A stretch of DNA of 64,000 nucleotides from Haladaptatus caseinilyticus (GTDB taxonomy: Archaea; Halobacteriota; Halobacteria; Halobacteriales; Haladaptataceae), in assembly GCF_026248685.1 (NCBI RefSeq), contig NZ_CP111036.1, positions 1,116,001 through 1,180,000 of the forward strand. The letters run 5' to 3'. Positions 8,787-17,538 of this stretch are shown here, one piece after another (within the stretch, counting starts at the first letter, position 1; every line of letters begins with the position of its first letter). Made by a program: the position numbers and the translations under genes. The notes beneath the pieces were generated by a model that was not told the origin of the DNA, searched no databases, and worked only from the letters and a program-made list of their open reading frames with translations.

Positions 8787-10562
8787 ATGAGGGATAATAG
8801 CATGGCGACCGCAATCATATGGCTAGTACTCACCGTTTTGGTGCTTTTCAGTGTCGGATATCTCGGTTATTCACGGTATCTCGCACAGTTCGTCGATCTG
8901 GACGACAGTCGGGACACACCGGCGCATAAGTACGAGGACGGTCAGGAGTACGTTCCAGCGAAGAAACCAGTACTGTTAGGACATCACTATTCGAGTATCG
9001 CGGGCGGCGCACCCATCGTCGGCCCGATTACGGCAGGAGTCATTTGGGGATGGGTTCCTGCCCTGCTGTGGATTGCGATCGGCAATCCACTGATGGGCGC
9101 GGTTCACGACTTCATTTCGTTGTCGAGTAGTCTTCGGCACGAAGGAAAGTCCATCGGCTACATCATCGGGGAGTACGTCGGCGAAGGAGGGAAAAACATG
9201 CTGCTGTGGTTCGCGTTTCTCACTATCATTCTCGTCGTCGGCGTGTTCGCGTTCGTCGTCGGCGTCGTCTTCGAGGCGTATCCGAGCGCCGCGACGGCGA
9301 GCGTTCTGTACATCGCTCTCGCGATGATTTTCGGGGTGTACCTGTATCAACTCGACCTTCCCTTCATTCCGGGAACGATCGTGTTCGTCGCAGGCGTGTT
9401 CGCCAGCGTCTTCGTCGGCATGCAGTATCCCATCGAACTCGCCGCGAGCACGTGGGTACCGATCATCCTCGTCTATGCGTTCATCGCGAGCGTCCTTCCG
9501 GTTTGGACGCTCCTTCAACCGCGTGATTACCTGTCGTCGTTCCTCCTGTACGCGGGGGTCGGCGGCGCGCTGCTGGCAGTCATCGTCGGCACGATGGGAA
9601 GCGCCTTCGGTATCGGTGCGGTCACACCGAGCGAACCCCTGACGGTCAAGCTCAACGCGTTCAACGGGTTCTGGGGCGTGACCGACCAACCACTGTTCCC
9701 GATTCTGTTCATCACCATCGCGTGTGGGACCATCAGCGGGTTCCACTCGCTGGTTTCCTCGGGGACGACGGCGAAGCAGCTTAACCGCGAATCGGACGCC
9801 CGGGTCATCGGCTACGGTGGTATGCTCGGTGAGGGACTGCTCGCGGTGCTCGCGCTCTCGACGGTCGCGCTCGTCGGCTTTACATCCGAAGGCGGCGGTG
9901 TCGGGCAAGCGCTCCCGAACTTCGCACAGGGTGGCGGCATCATGCTCACCAGTTTCGGCATTCCGCAAGGATTCGGCGAACCGTTCATGGCACTCGTCAT
10001 GGTGAGTTTCCTGCTCACATCTACCGACACGGCGCTTCGCCTCGGTCGATACATGTTCGAGGAAATCGTCGGCACGCCGGAAACGACCGTCCAGAGCGTC
10101 GGGTCGAACCGGTATTTCAACGCCGGATTCCAGTGTGTCATCGCGTTCGGACTCGTTGCGACGGGTACGTGGTCCGACCTCTGGCCGCTGTTCGGTGGCG
10201 CGAATCAACTGCTTGCCGCGCTCGCGCTCCTGACCGCGACCGTCTGGTTGGCCAACTGGAGCAAGAACAAACAACTGATCAGCACCGGCGTTCCGATGGT
10301 GCTGATGACGTTCGTAACGATCTGTGGCCTCCTTTACCTCGCACTCTACCAGAACGTGATTCTGAAATTCGTGCAAGGAGAATGGGGCGACGGCGGTGCA
10401 ACCCTTGGTAGCATGATTTCCGCCGGACTGCAGACCGCCATCGCGCTCACCCTTATCGGACTCGCGCTCTCACTCGTCTGGAAGGGGTACAAAAACATCA
10501 CGTCCGCCCGACGAGGACGAACCGGCGCTCCGGTTACCGACGGAGGCGAATCGGACGACTGA
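8787..10562 (+). CDS. cstA: CstA family carbon-starvation transporter
   Basis: A 591-residue polytopic membrane protein. The family hallmarks are visible in the first third: KKPVLLGHHYSSIAGGAPIVGP, WVPALLWIAIGNPLMGAVHDF and SLSSSLRHEGKSIG, followed by many hydrophobic helices and the FHSLVSSGTTAKQL loop. CstA proteins import peptides and/or pyruvate across the cytoplasmic membrane, as shown for enterobacterial homologues; the substrate here is not known. An in-frame ATG at 8802 (MATAIIW) is a possible alternative start. The gene is monocistronic, with an AT-rich promoter upstream. Confidence 0.93.
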   Translation: MRDNSMATAIIWLVLTVLVLFSVGYLGYSRYLAQFVDLDDSRDTPAHKYEDGQEYVPAKKPVLLGHHYSSIAGGAPIVGPITAGVIWGWVPALLWIAIGNPLMGAVHDFISLSSSLRHEGKSIGYIIGEYVGEGGKNMLLWFAFLTIILVVGVFAFVVGVVFEAYPSAATASVLYIALAMIFGVYLYQLDLPFIPGTIVFVAGVFASVFVGMQYPIELAASTWVPIILVYAFIASVLPVWTLLQPRDYLSSFLLYAGVGGALLAVIVGTMGSAFGIGAVTPSEPLTVKLNAFNGFWGVTDQPLFPILFITIACGTISGFHSLVSSGTTAKQLNRESDARVIGYGGMLGEGLLAVLALSTVALVGFTSEGGGVGQALPNFAQGGGIMLTSFGIPQGFGEPFMALVMVSFLLTSTDTALRLGRYMFEEIVGTPETTVQSVGSNRYFNAGFQCVIAFGLVATGTWSDLWPLFGGANQLLAALALLTATVWLANWSKNKQLISTGVPMVLMTFVTICGLLYLALYQNVILKFVQGEWGDGGATLGSMISAGLQTAIALTLIGLALSLVWKGYKNITSARRGRTGAPVTDGGESDD

Positions 10563-10610
10563 AAAACCTCACTGGGTCGGCCACCGAACGGAAATAGGGA
10601 AAACCGATTC

Positions 10611-11243
10611 CTACGATTTGAGTCGGCGCATCACGCGCTGAAGAAGACCTGCTTTTTGCGGTTCGATTCGCTGCCAGAGTACGAACGCCCGACTCACGTC
10701 GGCGTTCGTGCTGGCGACGATTTCCTCTCGCTCTGGTGCGACAACGACCAGATTGATTTCGTAGCGACCATAGTAGCCGAATTTCAGGAGGGTTCGGTCA
10801 CGAAAGTCGGCGACGAACTCGCGCACCTCGGCGGGAATTCCATCGGCGACGAGGACGAACGTGAAGTCGGTACCGAAATGCTCCTCGTCGGCGGTTATCC
10901 ACTCGTCGGCGAGTTCGTGGCCGAAGTCGGTGAGGCGTTCGAGGTCGGAACAGCGGACCGAATCGGTTCGACGAACGAATACGTGTTCTATCGACGCGTG
11001 ATTGGCGTAGTTGAGCGATTCGTGGAAGAAGTGTTTCCGACTCTCCATCAACAACTTGCCGTAGAGGGTGAACTGTTCCCCGTGAACCGAGTACGACTTC
11101 TCTAGATCGTAGTTGACGAACAGTCGGTCGCTCACCCGGTCTACGTATTCGTCTTCCCAGTCAGGGACATCAGCGTCCGCTTCCATGCCGGAGCGTTCGG
11201 CATCCGTTCGACCCGAGTCGTGTGACTCGATACCGCCATCCAT
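10611..11243 (-). CDS. conserved haloarchaeal protein of unknown function
   Basis: About 210 residues, soluble and acidic. ATG at 11243 is preferred to the in-frame TTG two codons upstream. After a disordered acidic N-terminus of about 30 residues comes a mixed alpha/beta domain with alternating strands such as TDFTFVLVADGIPAEV and RYEINLVVVAPEREEI, which looks nuclease- or sensor-like in architecture but shows no motif I can name. The C-terminus is basic (LLQRVMRRLKS). It is divergent from the methyltransferase gene. An ATATTTATC element at 11265-11274 lies just upstream of its start on the minus strand. Confidence 0.7.
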   Translation of the reverse strand: MDGGIESHDSGRTDAERSGMEADADVPDWEDEYVDRVSDRLFVNYDLEKSYSVHGEQFTLYGKLLMESRKHFFHESLNYANHASIEHVFVRRTDSVRCSDLERLTDFGHELADEWITADEEHFGTDFTFVLVADGIPAEVREFVADFRDRTLLKFGYYGRYEINLVVVAPEREEIVASTNADVSRAFVLWQRIEPQKAGLLQRVMRRLKS

Positions 11244-11361
11244 GCTCAACCGGTTGGTCGGGAGCGATAAATATCCACTGTTGAACGTGGGTCGGTACCG
11301 AGGTTCATTGCATATTTATTACAGATGTTAGTGTGTGACAAATTGGGATGGTGATAGAGCC

Positions 11362-12081
11362 ATGACGCAAGCTGACCCACTCGGTCAAGCGATGCTCGAC
11401 TATCAGCAAGGTGGACTGCGCGGTAGCTGTCAGTACCGAGATGGAGCGGACACACAGAACGGCCACATCTACGAACACTATTTCAGACCGCCGGAGGAGT
11501 GGAGCAACGACTTGAAAGCCCTCCTCGATTCGCTCGAATCGCCCGTGGTGGATGTCGGATGCGGGTCGGGCCATTACACCGAATATCTTCAAGAACAGGG
11601 CGAAGTCGTCGGAATCGACGTGAGTCCGGGCGCAATCGAGGCGGCGCGAGAGCGCGGCATCGAGAATGTTCGCGTGATGGATATGTTCGAGTTGGAGTTC
11701 CCACGGAACAGGTTCCAGTCCGCGCTCGTCAACGGAACCCAAATCGGTCTCGCGCAGTCGCTCGCTGGCGCTCGCGATTTCCTCACTGATGTCGCCCGCA
11801 TCACGGCCGACGATGGCGTGACTGTCGTGGATAACTACGACCCATCGGCACTCGACCCGAGCGAGTTTTTCGGCTATCGACCCGACCCACGTCGGGGTGT
11901 TGCCCATCGAACCTTCCACTTCGAATACGTCAGAGACGGTGAGCGCGAAGTCGGGCGCGACCTTCATTTCGTCCTCTTCTCGCCCGACAGACTCCGCGAT
12001 GTTACGGTCGGGACGCAGTGGGAAGTCGCCGAAGTGCAGGCAAACGAGGGGTACTACAAAGCCGTACTGGAAAAACGGTGA
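11362..12081 (+). CDS. SAM-dependent methyltransferase, class I
   Basis: About 239 residues. The ATG at 11362 follows GGATGGTGAT, a fair ribosome-binding site, and is preferred to the upstream GTG at 11335. The Rossmann-fold SAM-binding motif is DVGCGSGHYTEYL, followed by the acidic ribose-binding residue in VVGIDVSPGAIEAAR and the post-motif NVRVMDMFELEFP. The C-terminal half (FHFEYVRDGEREVGRDLHFV) should define substrate, which is unknown. Genes on either side give no pathway clue. A CATATTTATTA element at 11311-11321 is a plausible TATA box. Confidence 0.82.
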   Translation: MTQADPLGQAMLDYQQGGLRGSCQYRDGADTQNGHIYEHYFRPPEEWSNDLKALLDSLESPVVDVGCGSGHYTEYLQEQGEVVGIDVSPGAIEAARERGIENVRVMDMFELEFPRNRFQSALVNGTQIGLAQSLAGARDFLTDVARITADDGVTVVDNYDPSALDPSEFFGYRPDPRRGVAHRTFHFEYVRDGEREVGRDLHFVLFSPDRLRDVTVGTQWEVAEVQANEGYYKAVLEKR

Positions 12082-12151
12082 ATGAGACGAAAAGACAAGC
12101 AAGGAGCGGAGAGGGATAACACATAACATTGATGCGTCCGTATCGAAGGTC

Positions 12152-12373
12152 ATGGGTGGAAAACGGACCGAAGCGTGTGGCAGATGCGGTCTCTCGTCCG
12201 TTATCGACGCGACTTCGGACGGCGAACCACGTGATGTGTACGGCGAGGACCGTATCGAGGTATCCGAGTCGGAGATGCGAGCGGTCAGTAGGCATACGGA
12301 ATTTTTCGGGAAGGCCAAAAACAAACTAAACGCGTTCGCCGAGCGAGTTACATACGGAAACATACGGGAATAA
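12152..12373 (+). CDS. possible small protein (73 aa)
   Basis: The only plausible frame in the 400-nt gap between the methyltransferase gene and the next gene. The product is hydrophilic, has one CxxC pair (ACGRCG near residue 10), and an acidic to basic charge distribution compatible with a haloarchaeal protein. There is no clear ribosome-binding site (gaaggtc precedes ATG) and no recognised family. It could equally be chance, since several frames are open here. The rest of the gap holds nothing I can identify. Confidence 0.3.
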   Translation: MGGKRTEACGRCGLSSVIDATSDGEPRDVYGEDRIEVSESEMRAVSRHTEFFGKAKNKLNAFAERVTYGNIRE

Positions 12374-12483
12374 CGTTCCGTTACCCAAAATCAAAAATTC
12401 CTCATTTCGGCCGATAAGACGGTGATTTCCGGGCACTGGCAGTAAGAAGTAAAACCCTGCACGACATACGGCCTACCCACTGA

Positions 12484-13173
12484 ATGGAAGAGAGTATCTC
12501 TGGCTTCAAGCTCCGTGGTAGCTGGGGAGATATCGTTGAGCACGGCGAACGAATCACGCATGCCCTTCGTGAAGCAGACGTTTCCGGTGCGGCGTTCGAA
12601 GAATGGGACGAATGGCGACCGAAATCACACGAACGGCTCGGGGAGGACGTCGCCGAAAAGACCGCCGAGCAGGCACACGTCAGCGAAGGGAAGGGCGAAC
12701 AAGCGGGTGAATCGCCCGACGACGACCTCCGAACAGCGGGAGAGAAACTGACCGAATCGTACGAAAAACTCGAAAGGGACGATACAGAAGGTGCGATGGA
12801 CCGGTGGCAAGATTCGGTAAACTACGTCGCTCGTGCCGCCGACTCGGCGAGCAGAAAAGCGATTCGCAAAGTCGAGGATACGGTGTACCAGCGAGTGATG
12901 ACCCAACTCGCGCCGTACTACTTCGACAACGACCTCGTCAGTGCGAACATCCAGCAGACGAGTCGAATGGAAGACGGCGAAGAGGGATTCATTTTCGAAG
13001 TGAACGTCAACGATGACGAACTCAAAGAGCGCGTCTCGGACCTACTCACCACGTACGAGGACGAAATCGATCGATGGCACGTGGATGTCGTAAAAGAGAC
13101 GGAGACGGTGGAGGCCGCGGAAGGGGTCGAAGCCCCGAAGCCGGGGGATGGTCCTCAAGCCGACAGAACATAA
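12484..13173 (+). CDS. DUF5828-like haloarchaeal protein
   Basis: A 229-residue acidic soluble protein. The N-terminus MEESISGFKLRGSWGDIVEHGERI and a helical middle rich in Glu/Lys (LTESYEKLERDDTEGAMDRW) match what I recall of the haloarchaeal DUF5828 family. The C-terminal part has strands (GFIFEVNVNDDELKERVSDL) and ends in a disordered acidic tail. No catalytic motif is visible and no function is known. It lies 57 nt upstream of a PiT transporter on the same strand, so co-transcription is possible. Confidence 0.72.
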   Translation: MEESISGFKLRGSWGDIVEHGERITHALREADVSGAAFEEWDEWRPKSHERLGEDVAEKTAEQAHVSEGKGEQAGESPDDDLRTAGEKLTESYEKLERDDTEGAMDRWQDSVNYVARAADSASRKAIRKVEDTVYQRVMTQLAPYYFDNDLVSANIQQTSRMEDGEEGFIFEVNVNDDELKERVSDLLTTYEDEIDRWHVDVVKETETVEAAEGVEAPKPGDGPQADRT

Positions 13174-13230
13174 TAATTTCTACATTTCAAGCCGGTACAC
13201 TATTCACACGAGAGAGAATACTGGCCAGAC

Positions 13231-14418
13231 ATGGATGGCGGGTTGTTGACGTTGATTATCGCCGGTGTTGCAAGCCTGTTCATGGCGTGGGCCATCGGTG
13301 CGGGGTCGAGTGGGTCGACTCCATTCGCCCCAGCGGTCGGAGCGAACGCCCTTTCCGTGATGCGCGCTGGGTTTCTCGTCGGTATTCTCGGATTTCTGGG
13401 AGCGGCCTTACAGGGCGCGAACGTTTCGGAGGCGGTCGGGAAAGAACTGATTCTCGGCGTCCAACTGTCACCACTCGCCGCGACCACGGGACTGCTCACG
13501 GCCGCGATACTGGTCGCAATCGGGGTGTTTACCGGATATCCCATCGCAACCGCGTTCACAGTGACGGGAGCAATCGTCGGAGTCGGATTGGCACTGGGCG
13601 GTGCGCCAGCATGGACGAAATATCAACAGATAGTCTCGTTGTGGGTGTTGACGCCCTTCGTCGGTGGCGGTGTCGCCTACGCGACTGCGCGAACGCTTCG
13701 ACACGAAGACGTCTCTGAAACGGTCGCAATTCCGATTCTTGGAGGCATCGTCGGACTCATCATCGCCAACATCGGGTTCGTCTTCCTCGGTCCATCCGGT
13801 GTGAGCGCTTCGATCGCCGAAACGGTCGCAGGGCTGGTTTCACTACCTGCTGTTTTCGGAGTTGATGCTGGTATCATCGTCGCATCGCTCGTTATCGCCG
13901 GGCTAGTCGGCGTTGCACTTCGGCGGGAACTCGTCATCGACATCACCCGGGGACAGCGCCGGTTCCTGCTGGTGCTCGGTGGGCTCGTCGCGTTCTCGGC
14001 AGGCGGAAGTCAGGTCGGCCTCGCAATCGGTCCGCTCCTCCCTCTGTTAGAACCGTTTTCGATTCCACTGGTGCCGGTGCTCGTCGGCGGCGGACTCGGC
14101 TTGCTCGCTGGGTCGTGGACCGGTGCGCCTCGAATGATAAAAGCACTCGCACAGGATTACTCGGCCCTCGGACCGCGTCGCTCGATCTCCGCACTCATCC
14201 CGGCCTTCGCTATCGCACAAGCCGCCGTGTTTTTCGGCATTCCCGTCTCGTTCAACGAAATCATCGTCAGCACTATCATCGGAAGCGGTTACGCTGCCAG
14301 CGACGGTGGCGTCAGTGCAAGAAAGATGCTCTACACGATACTCGCGTGGGTGCTCTCACTGGCCCTCGCGCTCGGAGTCGCTTACGGCGTGTTCGCCGCG
14401 GTTCAGACGATTTTCTGA
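13231..14418 (+). CDS. PiT-family inorganic anion transporter, copy 1 (divergent signature)
   Basis: A 395-residue membrane protein with the PiT internal repeat: an N-terminal half around FAPAVGANALSVMRAGF and a C-terminal half around FSAGGSQVGLAIGPLLP. Canonical PiT phosphate transporters carry GANDVANA-like signatures at both positions; here the second reads GGSQVGLA, and the first lacks the canonical Asp. The fold is clear, but the usual phosphate/cation ligands are altered, so substrate (phosphate, sulfate or another anion) is open. It is closely similar to copy 3 (23791-24993) and more distant from copy 2 (18333-19523). Its stop abuts the stop-proximal end of the convergent IMPACT-family gene. 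Confidence 0.88.
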   Translation: MDGGLLTLIIAGVASLFMAWAIGAGSSGSTPFAPAVGANALSVMRAGFLVGILGFLGAALQGANVSEAVGKELILGVQLSPLAATTGLLTAAILVAIGVFTGYPIATAFTVTGAIVGVGLALGGAPAWTKYQQIVSLWVLTPFVGGGVAYATARTLRHEDVSETVAIPILGGIVGLIIANIGFVFLGPSGVSASIAETVAGLVSLPAVFGVDAGIIVASLVIAGLVGVALRRELVIDITRGQRRFLLVLGGLVAFSAGGSQVGLAIGPLLPLLEPFSIPLVPVLVGGGLGLLAGSWTGAPRMIKALAQDYSALGPRRSISALIPAFAIAQAAVFFGIPVSFNEIIVSTIIGSGYAASDGGVSARKMLYTILAWVLSLALALGVAYGVFAAVQTIF

Positions 14419-15063
14419 TCAACCAGCAGCGTCGATTTCGGCCCGCCCGCTGGTCGCGCTTCGAAGGCGGTCACAGAGCGCGTCCGTCTCTTCGACGGGG
14501 ATTCGAACCGTAAACGAGACGTCTTCACCGTATTCAGCCTCGAATTCGACGGCTTCGCTTTCCAAAATTCCACGTACGGTTCCCGAATCGTCGTAGGTGA
14601 CCCTGATTCGCAATCGTTCGTGCGGGCGCTCCTCGACGATTCCGGCGTCATCTACGGCTTCCTTGACGGCTCGGGAGTACGACCGCACGAGTCCGCCAAC
14701 GCCGAGGTTCGTACCGCCGTAGTAGCGCGTAACCACGACGATGGCGTTTTCCACGTCACGTTGCTGGAGGACGTTCAACGACGGTTTCCCCGCACTGCCG
14801 GAGGGTTCGCCATCGTCGCTAGAATATTCCCTGAGGAAGCCGCCACCAGAACTGAAACGATCAGCACCAGCGGAACTGGCTCGAACTCGATAGGCTGGAA
14901 CGTTGTGCGTCGCATCCGGGTGGCGCTCGTTGATTCGTTCGACGAAGGCCTCCGCGGTATCGATGCTCTCGGCGGGAGCGGCGTAGCCGATGAACTCCGA
15001 CCCCCGAACCTCGAAGGCTGCCTCCCCCTGTCCTGCCACGGTACGGTACGTTGAGCCACCCAT
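14419..15063 (-). CDS. YigZ/IMPACT family protein
   Basis: A 214-residue member of the UPF0029/IMPACT family. Seen: FIGYAAPAESIDTAEAFV at the start of the domain, the conserved DGEPSGSAGKPSLNVLQ and the signature VVVTRYYGGTNLGVGGLVRSY. A C-terminal ferredoxin-like DUF1949-type domain begins around residue 140. Bacterial YigZ and eukaryotic IMPACT are linked to translation or RNA binding, but the biochemical role in archaea is unknown. Convergent with, and immediately adjacent to, the PiT gene (14418/14419). Confidence 0.9.
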   Translation of the reverse strand: MGGSTYRTVAGQGEAAFEVRGSEFIGYAAPAESIDTAEAFVERINERHPDATHNVPAYRVRASSAGADRFSSGGGFLREYSSDDGEPSGSAGKPSLNVLQQRDVENAIVVVTRYYGGTNLGVGGLVRSYSRAVKEAVDDAGIVEERPHERLRIRVTYDDSGTVRGILESEAVEFEAEYGEDVSFTVRIPVEETDALCDRLRSATSGRAEIDAAG

Positions 15064-15150
15064 CGACGAACGGTTCGTGGGGAGTCACTGAAAAGGCGTG
15101 GATTTCTAACTGGTGACGCGGACGACATATCCGAGAACCGAGTTCGGCGA

Positions 15151-15654
15151 TTAGCTCAACTGAATCTGCCGGATGAACTCGAGATTCTTCAGTTCGTTCA
15201 GTACGTCACCGGGGAGATCCTCGTCGGTGACGAGATAGAGACGCGGGTCGTTCGTGAACTCCGGGTCTTCGCTTATCGTCTGTCGAATCGAGATGTCGTT
15301 GTCCGCCAACAGCGACGTGACGGTCGCGACGATACCCGGTTCGTCGGCGTCGAGGACCTCGATAGTCAACACCGACAAGTCCAGCACAGGAGCCAGATCC
15401 ATCAGGCTCGGAATCGAGGAGATGTTCTGGAAGATACGCCGGAGTTCCTCGTCCGCCAAAATCGCATCCGTCGTCGAATCCACGACTCGGCGGTCCACCC
15501 CGATTTCGCGGGCGATTTGCGTGTTCGGAATCTCGATGCCGCCGGAAACGACGCGCCCCTCGTCGCTCACCGAGAAGCCGCGTTCGAGGAGCAGTCGGAT
15601 GACCTGCTGTTGGCTCGGACTCCCCTCGAACTTCTGCATTATTCTGTCGAACAT
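15151..15654 (-). CDS. HTH plus ACT-domain regulatory protein
   Basis: A 167-residue protein with an N-terminal helix-turn-helix-like region (PNTQIAREIGVDRRVVDSTTDAI, residues about 45-70) and a C-terminal ACT-like fold (LTIEVLDADEPGIVATVTSLLADN). It fits the archaeal group of predicted regulators with an amino-acid-binding ACT domain (COG1707-like). Likely a small-molecule-responsive transcription regulator; the ligand, probably an amino acid, is unknown. It stands alone and has 86 nt separating it from the glycolipid-binding-like gene on the other strand. Confidence 0.82.
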   Translation of the reverse strand: MFDRIMQKFEGSPSQQQVIRLLLERGFSVSDEGRVVSGGIEIPNTQIAREIGVDRRVVDSTTDAILADEELRRIFQNISSIPSLMDLAPVLDLSVLTIEVLDADEPGIVATVTSLLADNDISIRQTISEDPEFTNDPRLYLVTDEDLPGDVLNELKNLEFIRQIQLS

Positions 15655-15739
15655 CCTTGTCGATGGTAGACGCCCCCGAAGATTTAGTCTGTGGGGTTCG
15701 GATAGCGGGGTTCATCACGTCGTACTTCGTGAATAGCAC

Positions 15740-16309
15740 ATGAAACGACATATCGTCTGGGAGCTGGTCGATGGCATCAGCACAGAACACCTCATCGTGG
15801 AGTTCGACCCTGTCCATGCGGACGGAGTCGTCGTGAGGGTTGCAGAGAGCGAGGAAGCGAAAGCGCCGTTTCGGGTTCGTTATCGCGTGGACTGTGATGA
15901 TTCTGAGACGGTTCGAGAGGTCGAAATTGGCAGTCCTGGCACGGATTCCGGAATCGAACTCAAACACGACGGCGAGGGCAACTGGACGAAAGATGGAGAA
16001 TCCGCCCCGAGACTTGCAGGATGCTTCGATGTGGATATCGCAGTGACGCCGTTCACGAACACGATTCCGATTCGGCGATTAGATTGGGAATCGGGGAAGA
16101 GCGCGACGATTTCCGTCGTCTATCTCGACGTCCCTGTGATGACCGCGACGGCAGTCAAGCAGCGATACACTTGCTTGGAATCACTGGATTCTGAGGGTGG
16201 TCTGTTCCGGTACGAGAGTTTGGAGAGCGGATTTACTGCCGAGTTGCCGGTCGATTCGGATGGTGTTGTGGAGGATTATCCCGACGTGTTTCGGCGGGTG
16301 GAGTTGTAG
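15740..16309 (+). CDS. putative glycolipid-binding family protein
   Basis: A 189-residue single-domain protein of the family named putative glycolipid-binding (PF06475, formerly DUF1089). Seen: a beta-rich protein with RVRYRVDCDDSETVREVEI, and the highly characteristic AGCFDVDIAVTPFTNTIPIRR, followed by ISVVYLDVPVM and a final aromatic strand pair. The fold is an antiparallel barrel with a hydrophobic cavity in the bacterial structure, but ligand and function are not established. No signal peptide, so probably cytosolic. Single gene. Confidence 0.78.
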   Translation: MKRHIVWELVDGISTEHLIVEFDPVHADGVVVRVAESEEAKAPFRVRYRVDCDDSETVREVEIGSPGTDSGIELKHDGEGNWTKDGESAPRLAGCFDVDIAVTPFTNTIPIRRLDWESGKSATISVVYLDVPVMTATAVKQRYTCLESLDSEGGLFRYESLESGFTAELPVDSDGVVEDYPDVFRRVEL

Positions 16310-16670
16310 GTGACAGAATTCGTTATCAGTTTTAATCCAGTATCGAGTCCGTGCTACCGCCAACTGTAGCCAATCAACTTTTCGTGCAAAATATCGAACA
16401 TCCAATCATGTTCTCGTTTCGGCCGGTTCCAAGTGCTTCTGAATCACGCTTCACTTTCGTTCTACTCGGCCTTACACTGTTTAGCGTTCTATTTTGGGGA
16501 AATTGGTTCTTGCGCTCATCACTATCGTTCCAGAGCAGTATAAAAAGGAAAGGGAAGGCAAGAAATTCAGAACGGGAGAGGGATGATGAATACGAACTGC
16601 AAAACCGACAGCGATACAGACCCGATTTCTGCGCAAAAATCGAATGGAGGGGTCGCATCACCAACCGCTG
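16310..16670. other. intergenic region without a supported gene
   Basis: This 361-nt stretch is richer in A and T than its neighbours and has short open frames on both strands, none with convincing composition or a ribosome-binding site. It contains a good TATA-like element (gtataaaaagg, 16537-16548), about 40 nt upstream of an ATGATG. The frame that follows runs antisense into the end of hisB and reads as low-quality protein. A short untranslated RNA is possible, but nothing proves it. Confidence 0.4.
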
Positions 16671-17258
16671 TTACAGCGATTCTTTCGTACTCGCCACGTC
16701 ACTCCGTCGCTCATCAATCTGCGTTGCATCGTCCATCGCCCTGGCAGTCGCCTTGAACAGCGCTTCGATTTCGTGGTGGGCGTTTTGCCCGACAACACCA
16801 GCATGAAGGGTCAATTCGGCGTTCATCGCCAGTGAGCGGAGGAAGTGTTCCGCCATGTGGCTGGTCATCTCGCCGACGCGTTCCTGCGAGAATTCGCCGT
16901 CGAATTCGAAAAGCGGGCGTCCGCTCACGTCCACGACGATAGAGGCAACTGCTTCGTCCAATGGGACTTTTCGGTCGGCGAACCGCTGGATAGCTCGGCG
17001 GTCGTCGAGGGCTTCATCGAAGGCTTCGCCGAGGGTGATTGCCACGTCTTCGACCGTGTGGTGGTCGTCGATGTGCAGGTCGCCGTCGGCGCGCACCGTG
17101 AGATCGAACAGGCCGTGGCGCGCGAAGCTGTCGAGCATGTGGTCGAAAAATCCGATTCCGGTCTCGATGGTAGTGTCGCCATCACCATCGACGTCGAGTG
17201 TCACTTCGATAGTCGTTTCCGCCGTCTCACGGCTTACGGCGGCGGTTCGGTCGCTCAT
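16671..17258 (-). CDS. hisB: imidazoleglycerol-phosphate dehydratase
   Basis: Dehydrates imidazole glycerol phosphate to imidazole acetol phosphate in histidine biosynthesis; cytosolic, Mn-dependent 24-mer in characterised homologues. The 195-residue protein is the monofunctional form without a phosphatase domain. Metal-binding histidine motifs are visible: [32 protein letters not shown] and, near the C-terminus, [22 protein letters not shown]. The start gives [12 protein letters not shown], a normal haloarchaeal N-terminus. hisA lies 277 nt upstream on the same strand but is separated by the opposite-strand 58-residue gene. Confidence 0.95.
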   Translation of the reverse strand: MSDRTAAVSRETAETTIEVTLDVDGDGDTTIETGIGFFDHMLDSFARHGLFDLTVRADGDLHIDDHHTVEDVAITLGEAFDEALDDRRAIQRFADRKVPLDEAVASIVVDVSGRPLFEFDGEFSQERVGEMTSHMAEHFLRSLAMNAELTLHAGVVGQNAHHEIEALFKATARAMDDATQIDERRSDVASTKESL

Positions 17259-17323
17259 ATGGTACGATTCGGCCGGAGAAACAAGGTGGTTCCGCTTGGG
17301 TTTGATCGCGGAGCGTCTGACGT

Positions 17324-17337
17324 AAATATATTTATGT
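17324..17337 (+). promoter_or_regulatory. TATA box for the 58-aa membrane protein gene
   Basis: The element AAATATATTTATGT is one of the strongest TATA-like strings in the window. It lies about 26 nt upstream of the ATG at 17362, as expected for a near-leaderless transcript. It could also serve hisB in the other direction. Confidence 0.5.
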
Positions 17338-17361
17338 GGAGTCCCAAAGGATAATTAGACC

Positions 17362-17538
17362 ATGAAACGTGATGTCCTGAGTGTACTGATGATCGTCATC
17401 GGTGTCCTCCTCAGTGGGACGGTACCTGGCCTCATCCTCGGCGCACCGATGGCTACGGCAGGCTGTTTTCTACTTGCCGAGCCACGTCTCGGGGCGCAGT
17501 CCGATGTTCTGGAGCGAATCGCCAGCAAAGCTCGTTAG
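17362..17538 (+). CDS. small membrane protein, 58 aa
   Basis: A short frame beginning MKRDVLSVLMIVIG, preceded by a strong TATA-like element. It encodes two hydrophobic segments (residues about 6-22 and 24-41) joined by a Gly/Pro turn, then a short amphipathic tail ending LERIASKAR. The topology is a helical hairpin with a basic N-terminus. Its stop overlaps the hisA stop by 3 nt in a convergent arrangement. I do not recognise the family. Composition and promoter make it more likely real than most frames this short. Confidence 0.6.
   Translation: MKRDVLSVLMIVIGVLLSGTVPGLILGAPMATAGCFLLAEPRLGAQSDVLERIASKAR

Noticed and set aside
14500-14520. T-loop-like string gattcgaaccg, checked as a possible tRNA
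   Set aside because: Inside the YigZ/IMPACT coding sequence, with no acceptor or anticodon stems around it.
16351-16806. 151-codon plus-strand frame upstream of hisB
   Set aside because: Half of it is antisense to hisB; composition is rich in Ser/Arg/Phe and unlike a haloarchaeal protein.
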